This document shows positions 1-9,096 of a stretch of DNA of 64,000 bases, in pieces. The notes below the pieces were generated by a model, which was not told the DNA's origin, searched no databases, and saw only the letters and a program-made list of their open reading frames with translations. Origin of the DNA: Vibrio maritimus (GTDB lineage Bacteria; Pseudomonadota; Gammaproteobacteria; Enterobacterales; Vibrionaceae); the NCBI GenBank assembly GCA_000755425.1, contig BBMT01000003.1:248001-312000 (forward strand). Direction: 5' to 3'. The number at the start of each line of letters is the position of its first letter. Positions within the stretch are counted from its first letter, which is position 1. The translations under genes and the position numbers were made by a program.

Positions 1-263
1 AGAAATTGACAGAGGGTATCAACGCCAGATTCTGGATCTCGAAGTGGTTCTAGTTTAGGAAATGAAACCGAGGTTAAGTAGTTATCAAGTGCTTGATAGT
101 AGAGCGCCTCTTTATCACCAAAACTGTTGTAAAGACTAAAGCGATTAATAGCAAGAGTATCAGTCAGATCGCTAATCGAAGTATTAGCATAGCCCTTACT
201 CCAAAACAGCATCATCGCTTGTTCTAGCTTTTCTTGCTTACAAAAATTGGCTTTTCTTGCCAT
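1..263 (-). CDS. TetR/AcrR family transcriptional regulator (3' end outside window)
   Basis: Reading leftward from the ATG at 261-263 gives an uninterrupted frame to the window edge. It contains a typical TetR N-terminal helix-turn-helix: start MARKANFCKQEKLEQAM, then GYANTSISDL, then INRFSLYNSFGDKEALYYQAL. The F-x-S-K/D-E-x-L segment is the family hallmark. The ligand-binding C-terminal domain is not in the window, so the effector cannot be guessed. It diverges from a glutathione S-transferase gene at 472, with two palindromic sites in the shared gap. The likely role, by inference, is repression of itself and the GST gene. Confidence 0.85.
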   Translation of the reverse strand, partial: MARKANFCKQEKLEQAMMLFWSKGYANTSISDLTDTLAINRFSLYNSFGDKEALYYQALDNYLTSVSFPKLEPLRDPESGVDTLCQF

Positions 264-344
264 ACGCCCCTCGGAAATAAAACCACGCATACCTGTACTT
301 GCTGCTCATTGTACAAGTACTTACCATCATTCACTAATTAATTC

Positions 345-394
345 TTGACCGATCGTTTAGTTATTGCATAGAGTATATCTAAACGATCGGTTAG
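345..394. promoter_or_regulatory. Paired palindromic operator sites between the TetR and GST genes
   Basis: ACCGATCGTTTAG at 348-360 is repeated as its exact reverse complement at 379-391, with 18 bp between. The right site alone, CTAAACGATCGGTTAG at 379-394, is a 16-bp palindrome with one mismatched pair. Two such sites in a divergent TetR/target gap are what an autoregulated TetR system usually shows. Binding by this particular regulator is inferred. Confidence 0.7.
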
Positions 395-471
395 AAATCA
401 AAGCTGGTCAAACAAAAAGTCCATAAAGATGGTCACTCTCTAAAAACATACGTGCCAAAAGGAATGAACAC

Positions 472-1088
472 ATGAAATTGTATGATCACTCGGTCACAGT
501 CAGCTCGAAGCGCCTCAATCTATTTCTTAAAGAAATTGGTGTTACCGATATCGAAAGAGTGGAAGTGAATGTTAGGGAAGGGGGAAACCTAGACCAAAGC
601 TATCAGGACAAAAGCGTAAACGGAAAAGTGCCATTGCTTGAACTGGATGATGGTAGCTATCTCAGTGAAACGGTAGCTATTAGCCGATATTTTGATGAGA
701 TTACGCCAAATGATCTCAACCTATTTGGTGCTAGTACGTTGGAGCGAGCCAAAGTTGAAATGTGGAATCGCATTGTCGAGATTGACGGCATCCAAAATGC
801 CTTCCAGGCGTTTAGAAACCTTTCGGGAATCTATAGCGACCGAGAAAATTGTGTTGAAGCATGGGGAGAAGAAGCGAAGCTCGAGTTGAGTTGTTCCTGC
901 CTAAACTCGACAAGCAACTGGGTCAGTCTAAGTACGTAGCGACAGACAATTACACCATCGCAGATATCAGTGCCTATATTTTTGTTTTTGTAGCGGTTAA
1001 TGCGCTTAAGGTGGATGTGTTTGAAACTAACCAGAACATCAAGCGTTGGTTTGATGATGTCTCTTCTCGTCCGGCTCTACAAAACTAA
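472..1088 (+). CDS. Glutathione S-transferase family protein (frameshifted near 885)
   Basis: The thioredoxin-like N-terminal domain (about residues 1-80) includes GKVPLLELDDG and the glutathione-contacting SETVAI motif. An all-helical C-terminal domain follows, with DNYTIADISAYIF, the usual N-capping/hydrophobic-staple region of GSTs. The frame breaks between 870 and 893: upstream codons read EEAKLEL, and the next frame continues LFLPKLDKQLGQSKYVATD to the stop at 1086-1088. Restoring one missing base gives about 205 residues, a normal GST length. Likely a cytosolic detoxification or stress enzyme, possibly controlled by the divergent TetR protein. The substrate is unknown. Confidence 0.82.
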
Positions 1089-1216
1089 ATCCTATTTCGC
1101 ACTTTCGATAAGTGGCTAATGAAAGGAAAAAGGGATGAAGATTACTCATCCCTTTGTATTTGAAAAATCTCAGCATTTCACTAGGTTTATAAAGAGCGCC
1201 TAATGGAGAGCAGAGA

Positions 1217-1909
1217 GTGAGCCAAAAAAAAATTCTGATGGTTCTAACATCGCATAGTCGGATGGGAGAGACTGAACATAAAACCGGCTTCTGGCTTGAG
1301 GAGTTTGCCGCGCCTTACTATGTGTTCAAAGATGCCGGCTTGCATATCACCTTATGTTCTCCCGCTGGTGGCCATCCTCCTGTTGACCCAAACAGCCAAC
1401 TAGATGAGCAGCAAACACCAGCCACTCAACGTTTCGAAGCTGACGAAGTGGCGAAAACCCATCTGACTAACACTCTCCGCTTGGTTGAAGTAAGAGCAGC
1501 TGACTATGATGCGGTGTTCTATCCAGGCGGCCACGGTCCGCTTTGGGATCTGACCTGCGATCCCGACTCAGTTACATTGATTGATGACTTTTATACTGCT
1601 CATAAACCGATAGGGGCTGTCTGCCATGCAGCTGGAGTACTGATCAATGCCGCTAATGAAGACGAATCCCCAATGGTTGAAGGTAAACAGGTTACAGGTT
1701 TTAGTAATGGCGAAGAGCAAGCCGTTGGGTTGACTGATATTGTGCCTTTTTCGTTGCAAGATGAACTTGTAAAGCGCGGAGCGAGCTTCTCAAAAGCACC
1801 GGACTGGCAAGAGTACGTTGTCGTTGATGGCCTGCTCGTGACTGGTCAAAATCCAGCCAGCTCTGAAGCTGCAGCAAAAGCGCTGATAAAACTTCTCGCG
1901 ACTCACTAA
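1217..1909 (+). CDS. DJ-1/PfpI family protein (Hsp31/YhbO-like glutamine amidotransferase fold)
   Basis: This is an intact 230-residue protein starting at GTG 1217, with a GGAGAG-like ribosome site about 7 bases upstream. The DJ-1/PfpI fold is shown by VLTSHSRMGETEHKTG at the N-terminus, FYPGGHGPLWDL and the nucleophile elbow GAVCHAAG, whose Cys is the presumed catalytic residue near position 137. KTGFWLEEFAAPYYVF places it with the class that includes Hsp31-like glyoxalase III/chaperone proteins and type 1 glutamine amidotransferase-like enzymes. The expected role is cytosolic protection against reactive carbonyls. The exact reaction cannot be fixed from sequence. Confidence 0.85.
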   Translation: MSQKKILMVLTSHSRMGETEHKTGFWLEEFAAPYYVFKDAGLHITLCSPAGGHPPVDPNSQLDEQQTPATQRFEADEVAKTHLTNTLRLVEVRAADYDAVFYPGGHGPLWDLTCDPDSVTLIDDFYTAHKPIGAVCHAAGVLINAANEDESPMVEGKQVTGFSNGEEQAVGLTDIVPFSLQDELVKRGASFSKAPDWQEYVVVDGLLVTGQNPASSEAAAKALIKLLATH

Positions 1910-2052
1910 ATCTCCGTCTCATATTAATTCCACCAAGTGTGATGGCGGCTACGATTCGAAGAAAATAAAGTGGCGCAATGACAGTATTCTGACATTGTCC
2001 TCAATATTACGTTTTTGAATACAAACAGTCCGTAACATTGTTGGAAGAAAAG

Positions 2053-2622
2053 ATGTCGACAAGAACAGAACGAGAAAAAATGCTGGCAGGCGAACCTTAT
2101 TTAGCGTGGGATGAAGAGCTTCTATCTGCGCGAGTTAAGTGCCGTCATACACTAAAGAAACTTAACGATAGTATTCCGAATACGCCCGAGTGGAAAGAAG
2201 CGCAAGAAGCGTTAATCCCAAACCGCAAAGGCAATCTCTATCTTGAGCCGCCGTTTCGTTGCGACTATGGGGAAAACATCCATGCTGGTAAGAACTTCTA
2301 CGCGAATTTCAATTGCGTGATTCTGGATGTCAACGTGGTTGAAATTGGAGACAATGTATTATTTGCGCCAAATGTTCAGATATATACTGCAGGTCACCCG
2401 CTGGATGTAAAAGGCCGAGTGGAAGACGAAGTTGAATTTGGTTTACCAATTAAAATCGGTAATAACGTTTGGATTGGTGGAGGGGCAATTATTTGTCCTG
2501 GCGTTACGATTGGCGACAACGCGGTCATTGGTGCGGGCAGTGTTGTCACCAAAGATATTCCGGCTAATACACTCGCGGTGGGTAACCCATGTCGTGTGAT
2601 TAAACAAATCAATAACGATTAG
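2053..2622 (+). CDS. Sugar O-acetyltransferase (maltose/galactoside acetyltransferase, LacA/Maa type)
   Basis: The N-terminal Mac domain reads [19 protein letters not shown]. It is followed by a left-handed beta-helix hexapeptide domain ([19 protein letters not shown], then [20 protein letters not shown] and [12 protein letters not shown]). The His in YTAGHPL matches the catalytic His of this family. I chose ATG 2053, giving 189 residues, because GGAAGAA lies just upstream; an in-frame TTG at 2038 is less likely. It transfers acetyl from acetyl-CoA to a sugar hydroxyl. The acceptor is unknown. A hairpin at 2670-2699 follows. Confidence 0.9.
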   Translation: MSTRTEREKMLAGEPYLAWDEELLSARVKCRHTLKKLNDSIPNTPEWKEAQEALIPNRKGNLYLEPPFRCDYGENIHAGKNFYANFNCVILDVNVVEIGDNVLFAPNVQIYTAGHPLDVKGRVEDEVEFGLPIKIGNNVWIGGGAIICPGVTIGDNAVIGAGSVVTKDIPANTLAVGNPCRVIKQINND

Positions 2623-2669
2623 ATATGACCCTCTAATACATTTTTAGGCGGTTGCCACCTCGTCTTTAA

Positions 2670-2708
2670 GTCACCTAATGTGGGTACATGTTAGGTGACC
2701 TTCTCTTT
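2670..2708 (+). terminator. Probable rho-independent terminator after the acetyltransferase gene
   Basis: GTCACCTAA (2670-2678) pairs with TTAGGTGAC (2691-2699), followed by a pyrimidine-rich CTTCTCTTT stretch. It sits 47 bases after the acetyltransferase stop. It also makes very early starts for the next gene unlikely. Confidence 0.6.
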
Positions 2709-2853
2709 GGTTATCCAAATTAGTACCAATAGTTTATTGTGCGTCAAAAAATTGTTGTTAAATCATCGACTTTTTGACGTTTTATTTGATGTTGGTTCCA
2801 TTAAACCCTATCATGTTCGCTTTGTAATACTTGGTAAAACATTAGTTGTAAAC

Positions 2854-4473
2854 ATGGCGTTGCGTTATATGGATTTTGATTTGTCGTTAGGTTTGATGGA
2901 GTCGGCGTTAGAGAGCGTGTCTGTTGCTGTCATTATTACTGACGAACAAGCTCAAATTTGTTTCGTTAACGAGCAGTTCGTCAAGTTAACTGGCTATACC
3001 CGTGAAGAAGTTTTAGGTAAAAATCCAAAGCTGCTTAAGTCGGGAAAAACCACTCTAGCAACATACGAAGACATGTGGTCTAAGCTGCTTCAAGGTAAAG
3101 ATTGGGTCGGCGAACTGGTTAATAGGAAGAAAAACGGCTCGCTGTTTATTGAACATGCCCACATCAGTCCTTTCAACTATTTGGGGAAATCCTATTACAT
3201 TGCGGTCAAACGTGATGTGACGTCTGAAAAACACCTAAACGATAAGTTAAGCGACCTCGCTTATTTTGATCCCCTGACACGTCTCCCAAATCGCACCTCT
3301 TTCTTTGAGCACTTGCAACGCTTTTTAGTTGAAGAGCAACTGGCAGAGCACCCGTATTCGTTGTTGTTAATCGATCTTAACGAGTTTAAGTCTATCAACG
3401 ACAGTAAAGGGCACGACTTCGGCGATTTGTTTCTTCAAGATGTAGCGAAGCGCTTTAGAGCGGCAGTAGGGGAAAATGGTGTCGTTGCAAGACTTGGTGG
3501 GGACGAGTTTGTCGCACTCTTGCCTAATTGTTCACAAACTCGAGCGGAACATTACGCTCAACATTTGGTTGATGCCATCGCCTTCATCGAAGTCGGCAAT
3601 AAATCTGAACGAGGTTCTGCGTCAGTAGGAGTGACCACAAACGTGAGTCGCAACGTGCCGACCAGTCTGCTACTAAAGCAAGCGGATCTCGCTATGTACC
3701 GTGCCAAGCAGTGTCAAACCACTTGGATGAGTTATGATGAAACAATGGGTGAGCAGTGGGGGCGTAAAACCGCGATGGCTCAACGTCTCTCGCAAGCTAT
3801 CGAACGACACAGGCTTGAGGTCAGTTTCCTACCCGTGGTTGAGATTGAAACGAATCGTATCGTTGCGTTTAAAAGCCGCCTAGAGTGGAGCGACTCTATG
3901 TTCGGTGAGGTCGATAGATTTGAGTTCATTCCTATCGCTGAAGAGTCGCAGCTAATCCGCAAACTAAATTTGTTCACAATTGAGCAAGCGTGCAAGTACG
4001 CCTCGGTTGGCGAACTAAAAACCGTGGCGGTAAAAGTCTCCTCTAAGAACTTTGGCCATGGATTGTTTACTAAGGAAGTGACAGAGATTCTCACCAAGTA
4101 TCATCTTCCAGCACATTGTTTGGTGCTAGAAGTGTTTGAGGACATGTTGTCTAAGAAACGTTGTGTGGATGAGCTCTATCAATTGGTGGAACTTGGTTGT
4201 CAAATTACCGTGGCAGACTTTGGTATGGGCCACATTTCCATATCCGAGCTTCGCGAACTGCCATTACAAAAACTCAAAGTTGGCGCGCAGTTAGTGGCAG
4301 AAATTGCTCAAGATCGTTCGGTAGAACAGGTAGCCAAAGCGATTGTCAGTCTCGCCAAAGTATTAAACATTGAGACTATTGCCGAAGGTGTTGAGACATC
4401 AGGACAGTTGGAATCTCTCAAAGCCATTGGCTGTCACTATGCCTCTGGCCCCTACATTTCCTCTAATATGTAA
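2854..4473 (+). CDS. PAS-GGDEF-EAL domain protein with degenerate EAL domain
   Basis: About 539 residues from ATG 2854; the frame is open upstream to 2695, but that part overlaps a terminator hairpin. A PAS domain comes first (FVKLTGYTREEVLGKNPKL). The GGDEF domain has an intact RLGGDEFVALLP active site near residue 215, so diguanylate cyclase activity is likely. The EAL domain has lost key residues: the EAL signature position reads VAFKSRLEW, and the DDFG motif reads VADFGMGH. The domain ends abruptly after GPYISSNM. Phosphodiesterase activity is therefore unlikely, and this half is probably regulatory. No membrane segment is seen, so the protein is probably a cytoplasmic c-di-GMP sensor-cyclase. 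Confidence 0.85.
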   Translation: MALRYMDFDLSLGLMESALESVSVAVIITDEQAQICFVNEQFVKLTGYTREEVLGKNPKLLKSGKTTLATYEDMWSKLLQGKDWVGELVNRKKNGSLFIEHAHISPFNYLGKSYYIAVKRDVTSEKHLNDKLSDLAYFDPLTRLPNRTSFFEHLQRFLVEEQLAEHPYSLLLIDLNEFKSINDSKGHDFGDLFLQDVAKRFRAAVGENGVVARLGGDEFVALLPNCSQTRAEHYAQHLVDAIAFIEVGNKSERGSASVGVTTNVSRNVPTSLLLKQADLAMYRAKQCQTTWMSYDETMGEQWGRKTAMAQRLSQAIERHRLEVSFLPVVEIETNRIVAFKSRLEWSDSMFGEVDRFEFIPIAEESQLIRKLNLFTIEQACKYASVGELKTVAVKVSSKNFGHGLFTKEVTEILTKYHLPAHCLVLEVFEDMLSKKRCVDELYQLVELGCQITVADFGMGHISISELRELPLQKLKVGAQLVAEIAQDRSVEQVAKAIVSLAKVLNIETIAEGVETSGQLESLKAIGCHYASGPYISSNM

Positions 4474-4671
4474 TTAGCGCTATTTTACCCAAGTGAATCT
4501 CTAGAGAGCACCGTCTCGAGGTTGCTTGGGTGCGGTTATTCATTCCCATGCATTCTTGTCCTTTTTACTACTTTGTTTAGCCTTATTAGTGGGCTATGAA
4601 GGCGCTGTCATACGTAGCCTATTCAGCAGAAAATCTCACTTTATGGGAATTTGAATCCATTCACGAAAATA

Positions 4672-4689
4672 CATCGAAACGTTTCGATG
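4672..4689. promoter_or_regulatory. RbsR-type operator 1
   Basis: CATCGAAACGTTTCGATG is a perfect 18-bp palindrome with the CGAAACGTTTCG core typical of LacI-family RbsR sites. It lies about 194 bp before the rbsD start. In the 409-bp gap between 4473 and rbsD, this and the next site are the only clear signals I see. Confidence 0.8.
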
Positions 4690-4753
4690 GGGCGATCTAA
4701 GTCACAGTTGAATACTACCTCTCTCGATCTCTACACGTTTTACGTTAGGATTG

Positions 4754-4773
4754 TCATCGAAACGTTTCGATGA
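4754..4773. promoter_or_regulatory. RbsR-type operator 2
   Basis: TCATCGAAACGTTTCGATGA is a perfect 20-bp palindrome with the same core as the site at 4672. The centre-to-centre distance is about 83 bp, close to eight helical turns, which would allow looping by a LacI-family repressor. Control of rbsDACBKR by the downstream rbsR product is inferred from adjacency and motif type. Confidence 0.82.
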
Positions 4774-4882
4774 TTGTTTTATCAACAATGAGCAGGTAGT
4801 AAAACCTATATCCCAGTGACCGTTGTTTGATGATTGTCCAAGCCCTACAGATTTAATAAAGCCGCATGAAGCAGGTATAAAA

Positions 4883-5303
4883 ATGAAAAAAAAGTGCCCT
4901 AATAAATTCAGAACTTTCCTATTTGGTGTCGACATTGGGTCATACCGATGAAGTAACGATTTGTGACGCTGGCCTTCCAATTGCGGACGAAGTTCAACGT
5001 ATCGACTTAGCGTTGACTCATGGCGTTCCAGCGTTCTTGGATACGGTAAAAGTGTACCTTTCTGAAGCTCAGATCGAAGGGGTTATTCTGGCAGAAGAGT
5101 TTAAGCAGGTGAGCTCTGAGTTACATGATGCTTTGTTATCCATGATAGAGCAGGAGCGAGTAACGAGCGGTAAAGAGATTTCGGTTTCCTATGTTTCTCA
5201 CGAAGACTTTAAGACAAAAACTCTAGATTCAAGAGCCGTAGTGAGAACGGGTGAATGCACGCCGTACGCCAATGTGATTTTCCAAGCTGGCGTCGTCTTT
5301 TAG
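4883..5303 (+). CDS. rbsD: D-ribose pyranase RbsD (frameshifted at the A-run 4886-4893)
   Basis: RbsD interconverts beta-pyran and beta-furan forms of ribose so that RbsK can use the sugar. The conserved [16 protein letters not shown] segment, with the catalytic His, and the C-terminal [13 protein letters not shown] motif are present. The longest open frame begins at 4923, but the true start is ATG 4883. Removing one A from the eight-A run gives [20 protein letters not shown] and a total of 139 residues, exactly the E. coli length. First gene of the rbs operon, downstream of the two operators. Confidence 0.9.
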
Positions 5304-5352
5304 ACCGTCGCTTATTAAGAGTTCAGTTCAGCGAAATATACAGGACATCCTC

Positions 5353-6857
5353 ATGCTGCAACCCATTTTACAACTCAGCGAGATTGAAAAAGCTTTCCCA
5401 GGAGTGAAAGCTTTGGATAAAGCCAGCTTAAACGTGTACCCCGGTAAAGTGATGGCATTGCTCGGTGAAAACGGCGCGGGTAAGTCGACGCTTATGAAAG
5501 TGCTGACGGGAATCTATTCAAAAGACTCTGGCGAACTTCGCTATAAAGACCAAGACGTTTCGTTTAAAGGTCCGCGTGATTCACAACAAGCGGGCATCAG
5601 TATTATTCACCAAGAGCTTAATCTTATTCCTGAGCTCACTATTGCTGAAAACATCTTCCTCGGCCGAGAAAAAACCAACGCGTTTGGTCGTATTTTATGG
5701 TCGCAGATGTATGCCGAGGCAGATCGCCTATTGGCGAGACTTAACGTGAAACACAGCGCGAAGACACCACTTGGCGAACTTAGTCTTGGCGAGCAGCAAA
5801 TGGTAGAAATTGCGAAAGCACTGTCATTTGAGTCAAAGGTCATCATTATGGATGAGCCAACCGATGCGCTCACCGATACAGAGACGGAATCGCTATTTAG
5901 CGTGATCAACGAACTGCGTGAGCAAGGTTGTGGCATTGTTTACATCTCACACCGCCTCAAAGAAATCTTCGAGATTTGCGATGATATTACGGTGTTACGT
6001 GATGGCAAATTTATTGGTCAGCGCACTGTGGCTGAAACCGATGAAGATACGCTGATCGAAATGATGGTAGGACGCAAGCTTGATGAGCAGTATCCGCGAA
6101 TTGATGCCGTGCACGGTAAAACCAGTTTAGAAGTGAAAAACCTTTCAGGTCCTGGTGTCGATGACGTGAGCTTTACTCTGGATCAAGGTGAAATTCTTGG
6201 TATTTCCGGATTGATGGGCGCAGGGCGCACTGAGTTGATGAAAATCATCTATGGCGCACTAAAACGTCAATCGGGTGAGGTAATTCTTAACGGCAAAACG
6301 ATCAATCCAGATAGCCTCAAGAAGGTCTTGCCAATGGCATTGCTTACATTTCTGAGGATCGCAAAGGAGATGGTTTGGTTCTGGGCTTATCAGTTAAAGA
6401 GAACATGTCGATTTGCGCATTAGAGCAGTTGTCTAAAGGCATGCAAATTCAACACAGTGAAGAAGTGGTTGCTGTTGAAGACTTCATTAAGCTGTTCAAC
6501 ATTAAAACGCCAACACGCGATCAAATTATTGGCAATCTGTCCGGTGGTAACCAACAGAAAGTGGCGATTGCTAAAGGGTTGATGACCAAGCCTAAAGTTC
6601 TCATTTTGGATGAGCCAACACGCGGTGTCGATGTGGGCGCTAAGAAAGAAATCTACCAACTAATCAACAAATTTAAAGCAGATGGCATGAGCATCATTTT
6701 GGTGTCATCTGAAATGCCAGAAGTACTTGGCATGAGCGATCGAATTTTGGTGATGCATGAAGGGCACATAAGCGGTGAGTTTATGGCTCAAGATGCGGAT
6801 CAAGAGAAACTACTAGCATGCGCTGTCGGTAAAAATGTAAGTGAGGAAGCAGCATGA
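5353..6857 (+). CDS. rbsA: Ribose ABC transporter ATP-binding protein RbsA (frameshifted near 6320)
   Basis: Dual nucleotide-binding-domain ATPase of the ribose importer. The first domain has Walker [10 protein letters not shown], signature [15 protein letters not shown] and Walker B IIMDEPTD. The second domain has the degenerate P-loop [11 protein letters not shown] usual in sugar ABC proteins, then [15 protein letters not shown] and [17 protein letters not shown]. The frame is lost between 6315 and 6322; downstream the other frame reads [18 protein letters not shown]. Restoring one base gives 501 residues, identical in length to E. coli RbsA. Its stop overlaps the rbsC start by 4 bp (ATGA), suggesting translational coupling. 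Confidence 0.92.
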
Positions 6858-7846
6858 ACAATAAAACCATCAACAAAGAGATGAGCGTTGAGATGGAAAA
6901 CAAAAAGCCTCTTTTCAATAAAGAATGGTTGATTGAGCAAAAATCACTGATTGCGCTGATCTTCCTAATTGTCGTGGTGTCTTTTCTAAACCCGAACTTT
7001 TTCACTGTCGATAATATTCTAAACATTCTGCGTCAAACCTCTGTGAATGCGATTATTGCAGTGGGTATGACATTGGTCATCTTAACCGCTGGTATCGACT
7101 TGAGTGTTGGCTCTGTACTCGCACTTTGCGGCGCGTTTGCGGCCAGTTTGATAGCAATGGAAGTCCCTGTATTGATCGCGGTTCCAACTGCGCTTCTAGC
7201 GGGTGCAGCTCTTGGTGCCATCAGCGGTATTATCATTGCAAAAGGTAAGGTTCAGGCGTTTATCGCCACCTTGGTGACTATGACGCTTCTACGTGGTGTC
7301 ACTATGGTGTACACCGACGGTCGTCCAATCTCTACAGGCTTTACGGATACTGCTGACGCATTTGCATGGTTTGGTACCGGTTACGCATTGGGCATCCCAG
7401 TTCCAGTTTGGATTATGGTCGTTGTGTTCGCCTCTGTTTGGTATCTACTTAATCACACTCGCTTTGGTCGTTACGTTTACGCGCTAGGTGGTAATGAATC
7501 CGCGACTCGCTTGTCAGGTATTAACGTCGACAAAGTGAAGATTGGTGTTTACGCCATCTGTGGTCTACTTGCTGCACTGGCTGGCATTATCGTTACCTCT
7601 CGTCTGTCATCCGCTCAGCCTACTGCGGGTATGGGATACGAGCTTGATGCGATCGCAGCTGTTGTTCTCGGCGGTACCAGCTTGATGGGTGGTAAAGGTC
7701 GAATTATGGGTACGCTAATTGGTGCTCTGATCATCGGCTTCTTGAACAACGCACTCAACCTATTGGACGTTTCTTCTTACTACCAAATGATCGCAAAAGC
7801 CGTAGTTATCTTGCTTGCGGTACTGGTAGACAACAAAAACAAGTAA
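6854..7846 (+). CDS. rbsC: Ribose ABC transporter permease RbsC
   Basis: Intact 330-residue inner-membrane permease with about 8-10 hydrophobic segments. It carries the family motifs [20 protein letters not shown] and [19 protein letters not shown], with [11 protein letters not shown] in the coupling region that contacts RbsA. The start at 6854 overlaps the rbsA stop. The protein forms the translocation channel with a pair of RbsA ATPase domains and receives ribose from RbsB. Confidence 0.95.
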   Translation: MNNKTINKEMSVEMENKKPLFNKEWLIEQKSLIALIFLIVVVSFLNPNFFTVDNILNILRQTSVNAIIAVGMTLVILTAGIDLSVGSVLALCGAFAASLIAMEVPVLIAVPTALLAGAALGAISGIIIAKGKVQAFIATLVTMTLLRGVTMVYTDGRPISTGFTDTADAFAWFGTGYALGIPVPVWIMVVVFASVWYLLNHTRFGRYVYALGGNESATRLSGINVDKVKIGVYAICGLLAALAGIIVTSRLSSAQPTAGMGYELDAIAAVVLGGTSLMGGKGRIMGTLIGALIIGFLNNALNLLDVSSYYQMIAKAVVILLAVLVDNKNK

Positions 7847-7879
7847 CGTCGATTAACACTAGATTATTTACAATAACAG

Positions 7880-7899
7880 GCTCGACAATGAGTTGAGCC
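7880..7899 (+). other. Hairpin between rbsC and rbsB
   Basis: GGCTCGAC and GTTGAGCC flank a five-base loop, with one G-T pair. There is no T-run after it. It could stabilise the abundant rbsB message or cause partial attenuation; this is inferred from position only. Confidence 0.35.
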
Positions 7900-7924
7900 G
7901 CCCCCTACACAAAGGACTAAAACG

Positions 7925-8803
7925 ATGAAAAAACTAGCCACTTTAATCTCTGCTGCCGTGCTATCTGCTTCTATGTCTACAGCTGCATCAGCACAAGACA
8001 CGATGGCGATTGTTGTCTCTACGCTTAACAACCCGTTCTTCGTAACGATGAAAGAGGGCGCGGAAGCGAAAGCCAAGGATTTAGGTTACAACCTAATCGT
8101 TTTGGACTCGCAAAATGACCCAAGCAAAGAGCTATCAAACATCGAAGATTTAACGGTACGTGGCGTTAAGGCAATCCTTATCAACCCAACAGATTCAGAT
8201 GCAGTATCCAATGCTATCCGTATGGCAAACCGTTCGAACATTCCAGTTCTAACGCTTGACCGTGGTGCTAGCCGTGGCGACGTAGTAAGCCACATTGCAT
8301 CAGACAACGTGGTGGGCGGTGAAATGGCTGGTCACTACATCATGGAGAAAGTAGGCGAGAAAGCAAAAGTTATCCAACTAGAGGGTATTGCGGGTACGTC
8401 AGCTGCACGTGAGCGTGGTGAAGGTTTCATGAACTCAGTAAAAGGTTCTCAAATGGAACTGCTTGCTAGCCAACCAGCGGATTTCGACCGTACTAAAGGC
8501 TTAAACGTCATGGAAAACCTTCTAGCCGCGAACCCTGATGTACAAGCTGTATTCGCCCAGAACGACGAAATGGCACTAGGTGCACTTCGCGCAGTTCAAG
8601 CGGCAGGTAAAGACGTTATGATCGTTGGTTTCGATGGCACTGAAGATGGTATGGCAGCGGTGAAACGCGGCAAACTAGCAGCAACAATCGCACAGCAGCC
8701 AGACATGATCGGTGCACTAGGTGTGGAAACCGCTGACAAAGTACTGAAAGGCGAGAAAGTAGAAGAGTACATCCCAGTACCTCTAAAAGTAGTAGCTGAG
8801 TAA
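7925..8803 (+). CDS. rbsB: D-ribose-binding periplasmic protein RbsB
   Basis: Intact 292-residue type I periplasmic binding protein. A classical signal peptide ([20 protein letters not shown], cleavage around ASA-QDT) leads to the mature start [21 protein letters not shown], the E. coli RbsB pattern. Ribose-contacting segments such as [27 protein letters not shown] and [15 protein letters not shown] are visible. It has a strong ribosome-binding site, AAAGGAC, 8 bases before ATG. It delivers ribose to RbsC/RbsA in the periplasm. Confidence 0.96.
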   Translation: MKKLATLISAAVLSASMSTAASAQDTMAIVVSTLNNPFFVTMKEGAEAKAKDLGYNLIVLDSQNDPSKELSNIEDLTVRGVKAILINPTDSDAVSNAIRMANRSNIPVLTLDRGASRGDVVSHIASDNVVGGEMAGHYIMEKVGEKAKVIQLEGIAGTSAARERGEGFMNSVKGSQMELLASQPADFDRTKGLNVMENLLAANPDVQAVFAQNDEMALGALRAVQAAGKDVMIVGFDGTEDGMAAVKRGKLAATIAQQPDMIGALGVETADKVLKGEKVEEYIPVPLKVVAE

Positions 8804-8840
8804 TAGGCGAAGCGACGATAGGAGCTTGCCGCTAATAGTT

Positions 8841-8964
8841 CTCCCCCTTAATAAGGGGGAGTTAGAGGGGGTAAAGAGCGCTGTAGTATACCCCAAGTGC
8901 ATTACTCAATGTATCGACAGAACTTCAAGAGCATCCCTCCTAGCCTCCCCTTATAAAGGGGAGG
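8841..8964. repeat. Pair of GC-rich palindromes in the rbsB-rbsK gap
   Basis: Two near-palindromes, at 8841-8861 (CTCCCCCTTAATAAGGGGGA core) and 8944-8964 (CCTCCCCTTATAAAGGGGAG core), resemble each other and lie about 80 bp apart in the 293-bp gap. Each can fold into a strong stem. They look like a dispersed intergenic palindromic repeat. The gap contains no convincing gene; the small open frame through it is an artefact of the repeat. They may reduce expression of rbsK/rbsR relative to rbsB. Confidence 0.55.
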
Positions 8965-9096
8965 AACTCAAGGGCTCGCTCCGCATCGCCTTACAACCAG
9001 ATATCTTAGGCTTGCCACCCCAAGGTAATCCCAAGCTATTTACCAAACTGATACTCAAAAATCAGTAACAAACAAAAGAGTTAAAAGGAACAAAGT

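Noticed and set aside
3780..4097. Antisense open frames inside the GGDEF gene and similar shadows elsewhere (e.g. 5607-5936, 9507-9893, 52454-52702)
   Set aside because: They lie opposite well-supported genes, lack ribosome sites and encode compositionally biased products.
8826..9068. Open reading frame of 80 codons between rbsB and rbsK
   Set aside because: It runs through two palindromic repeats, has low-complexity content and no plausible ribosome site.
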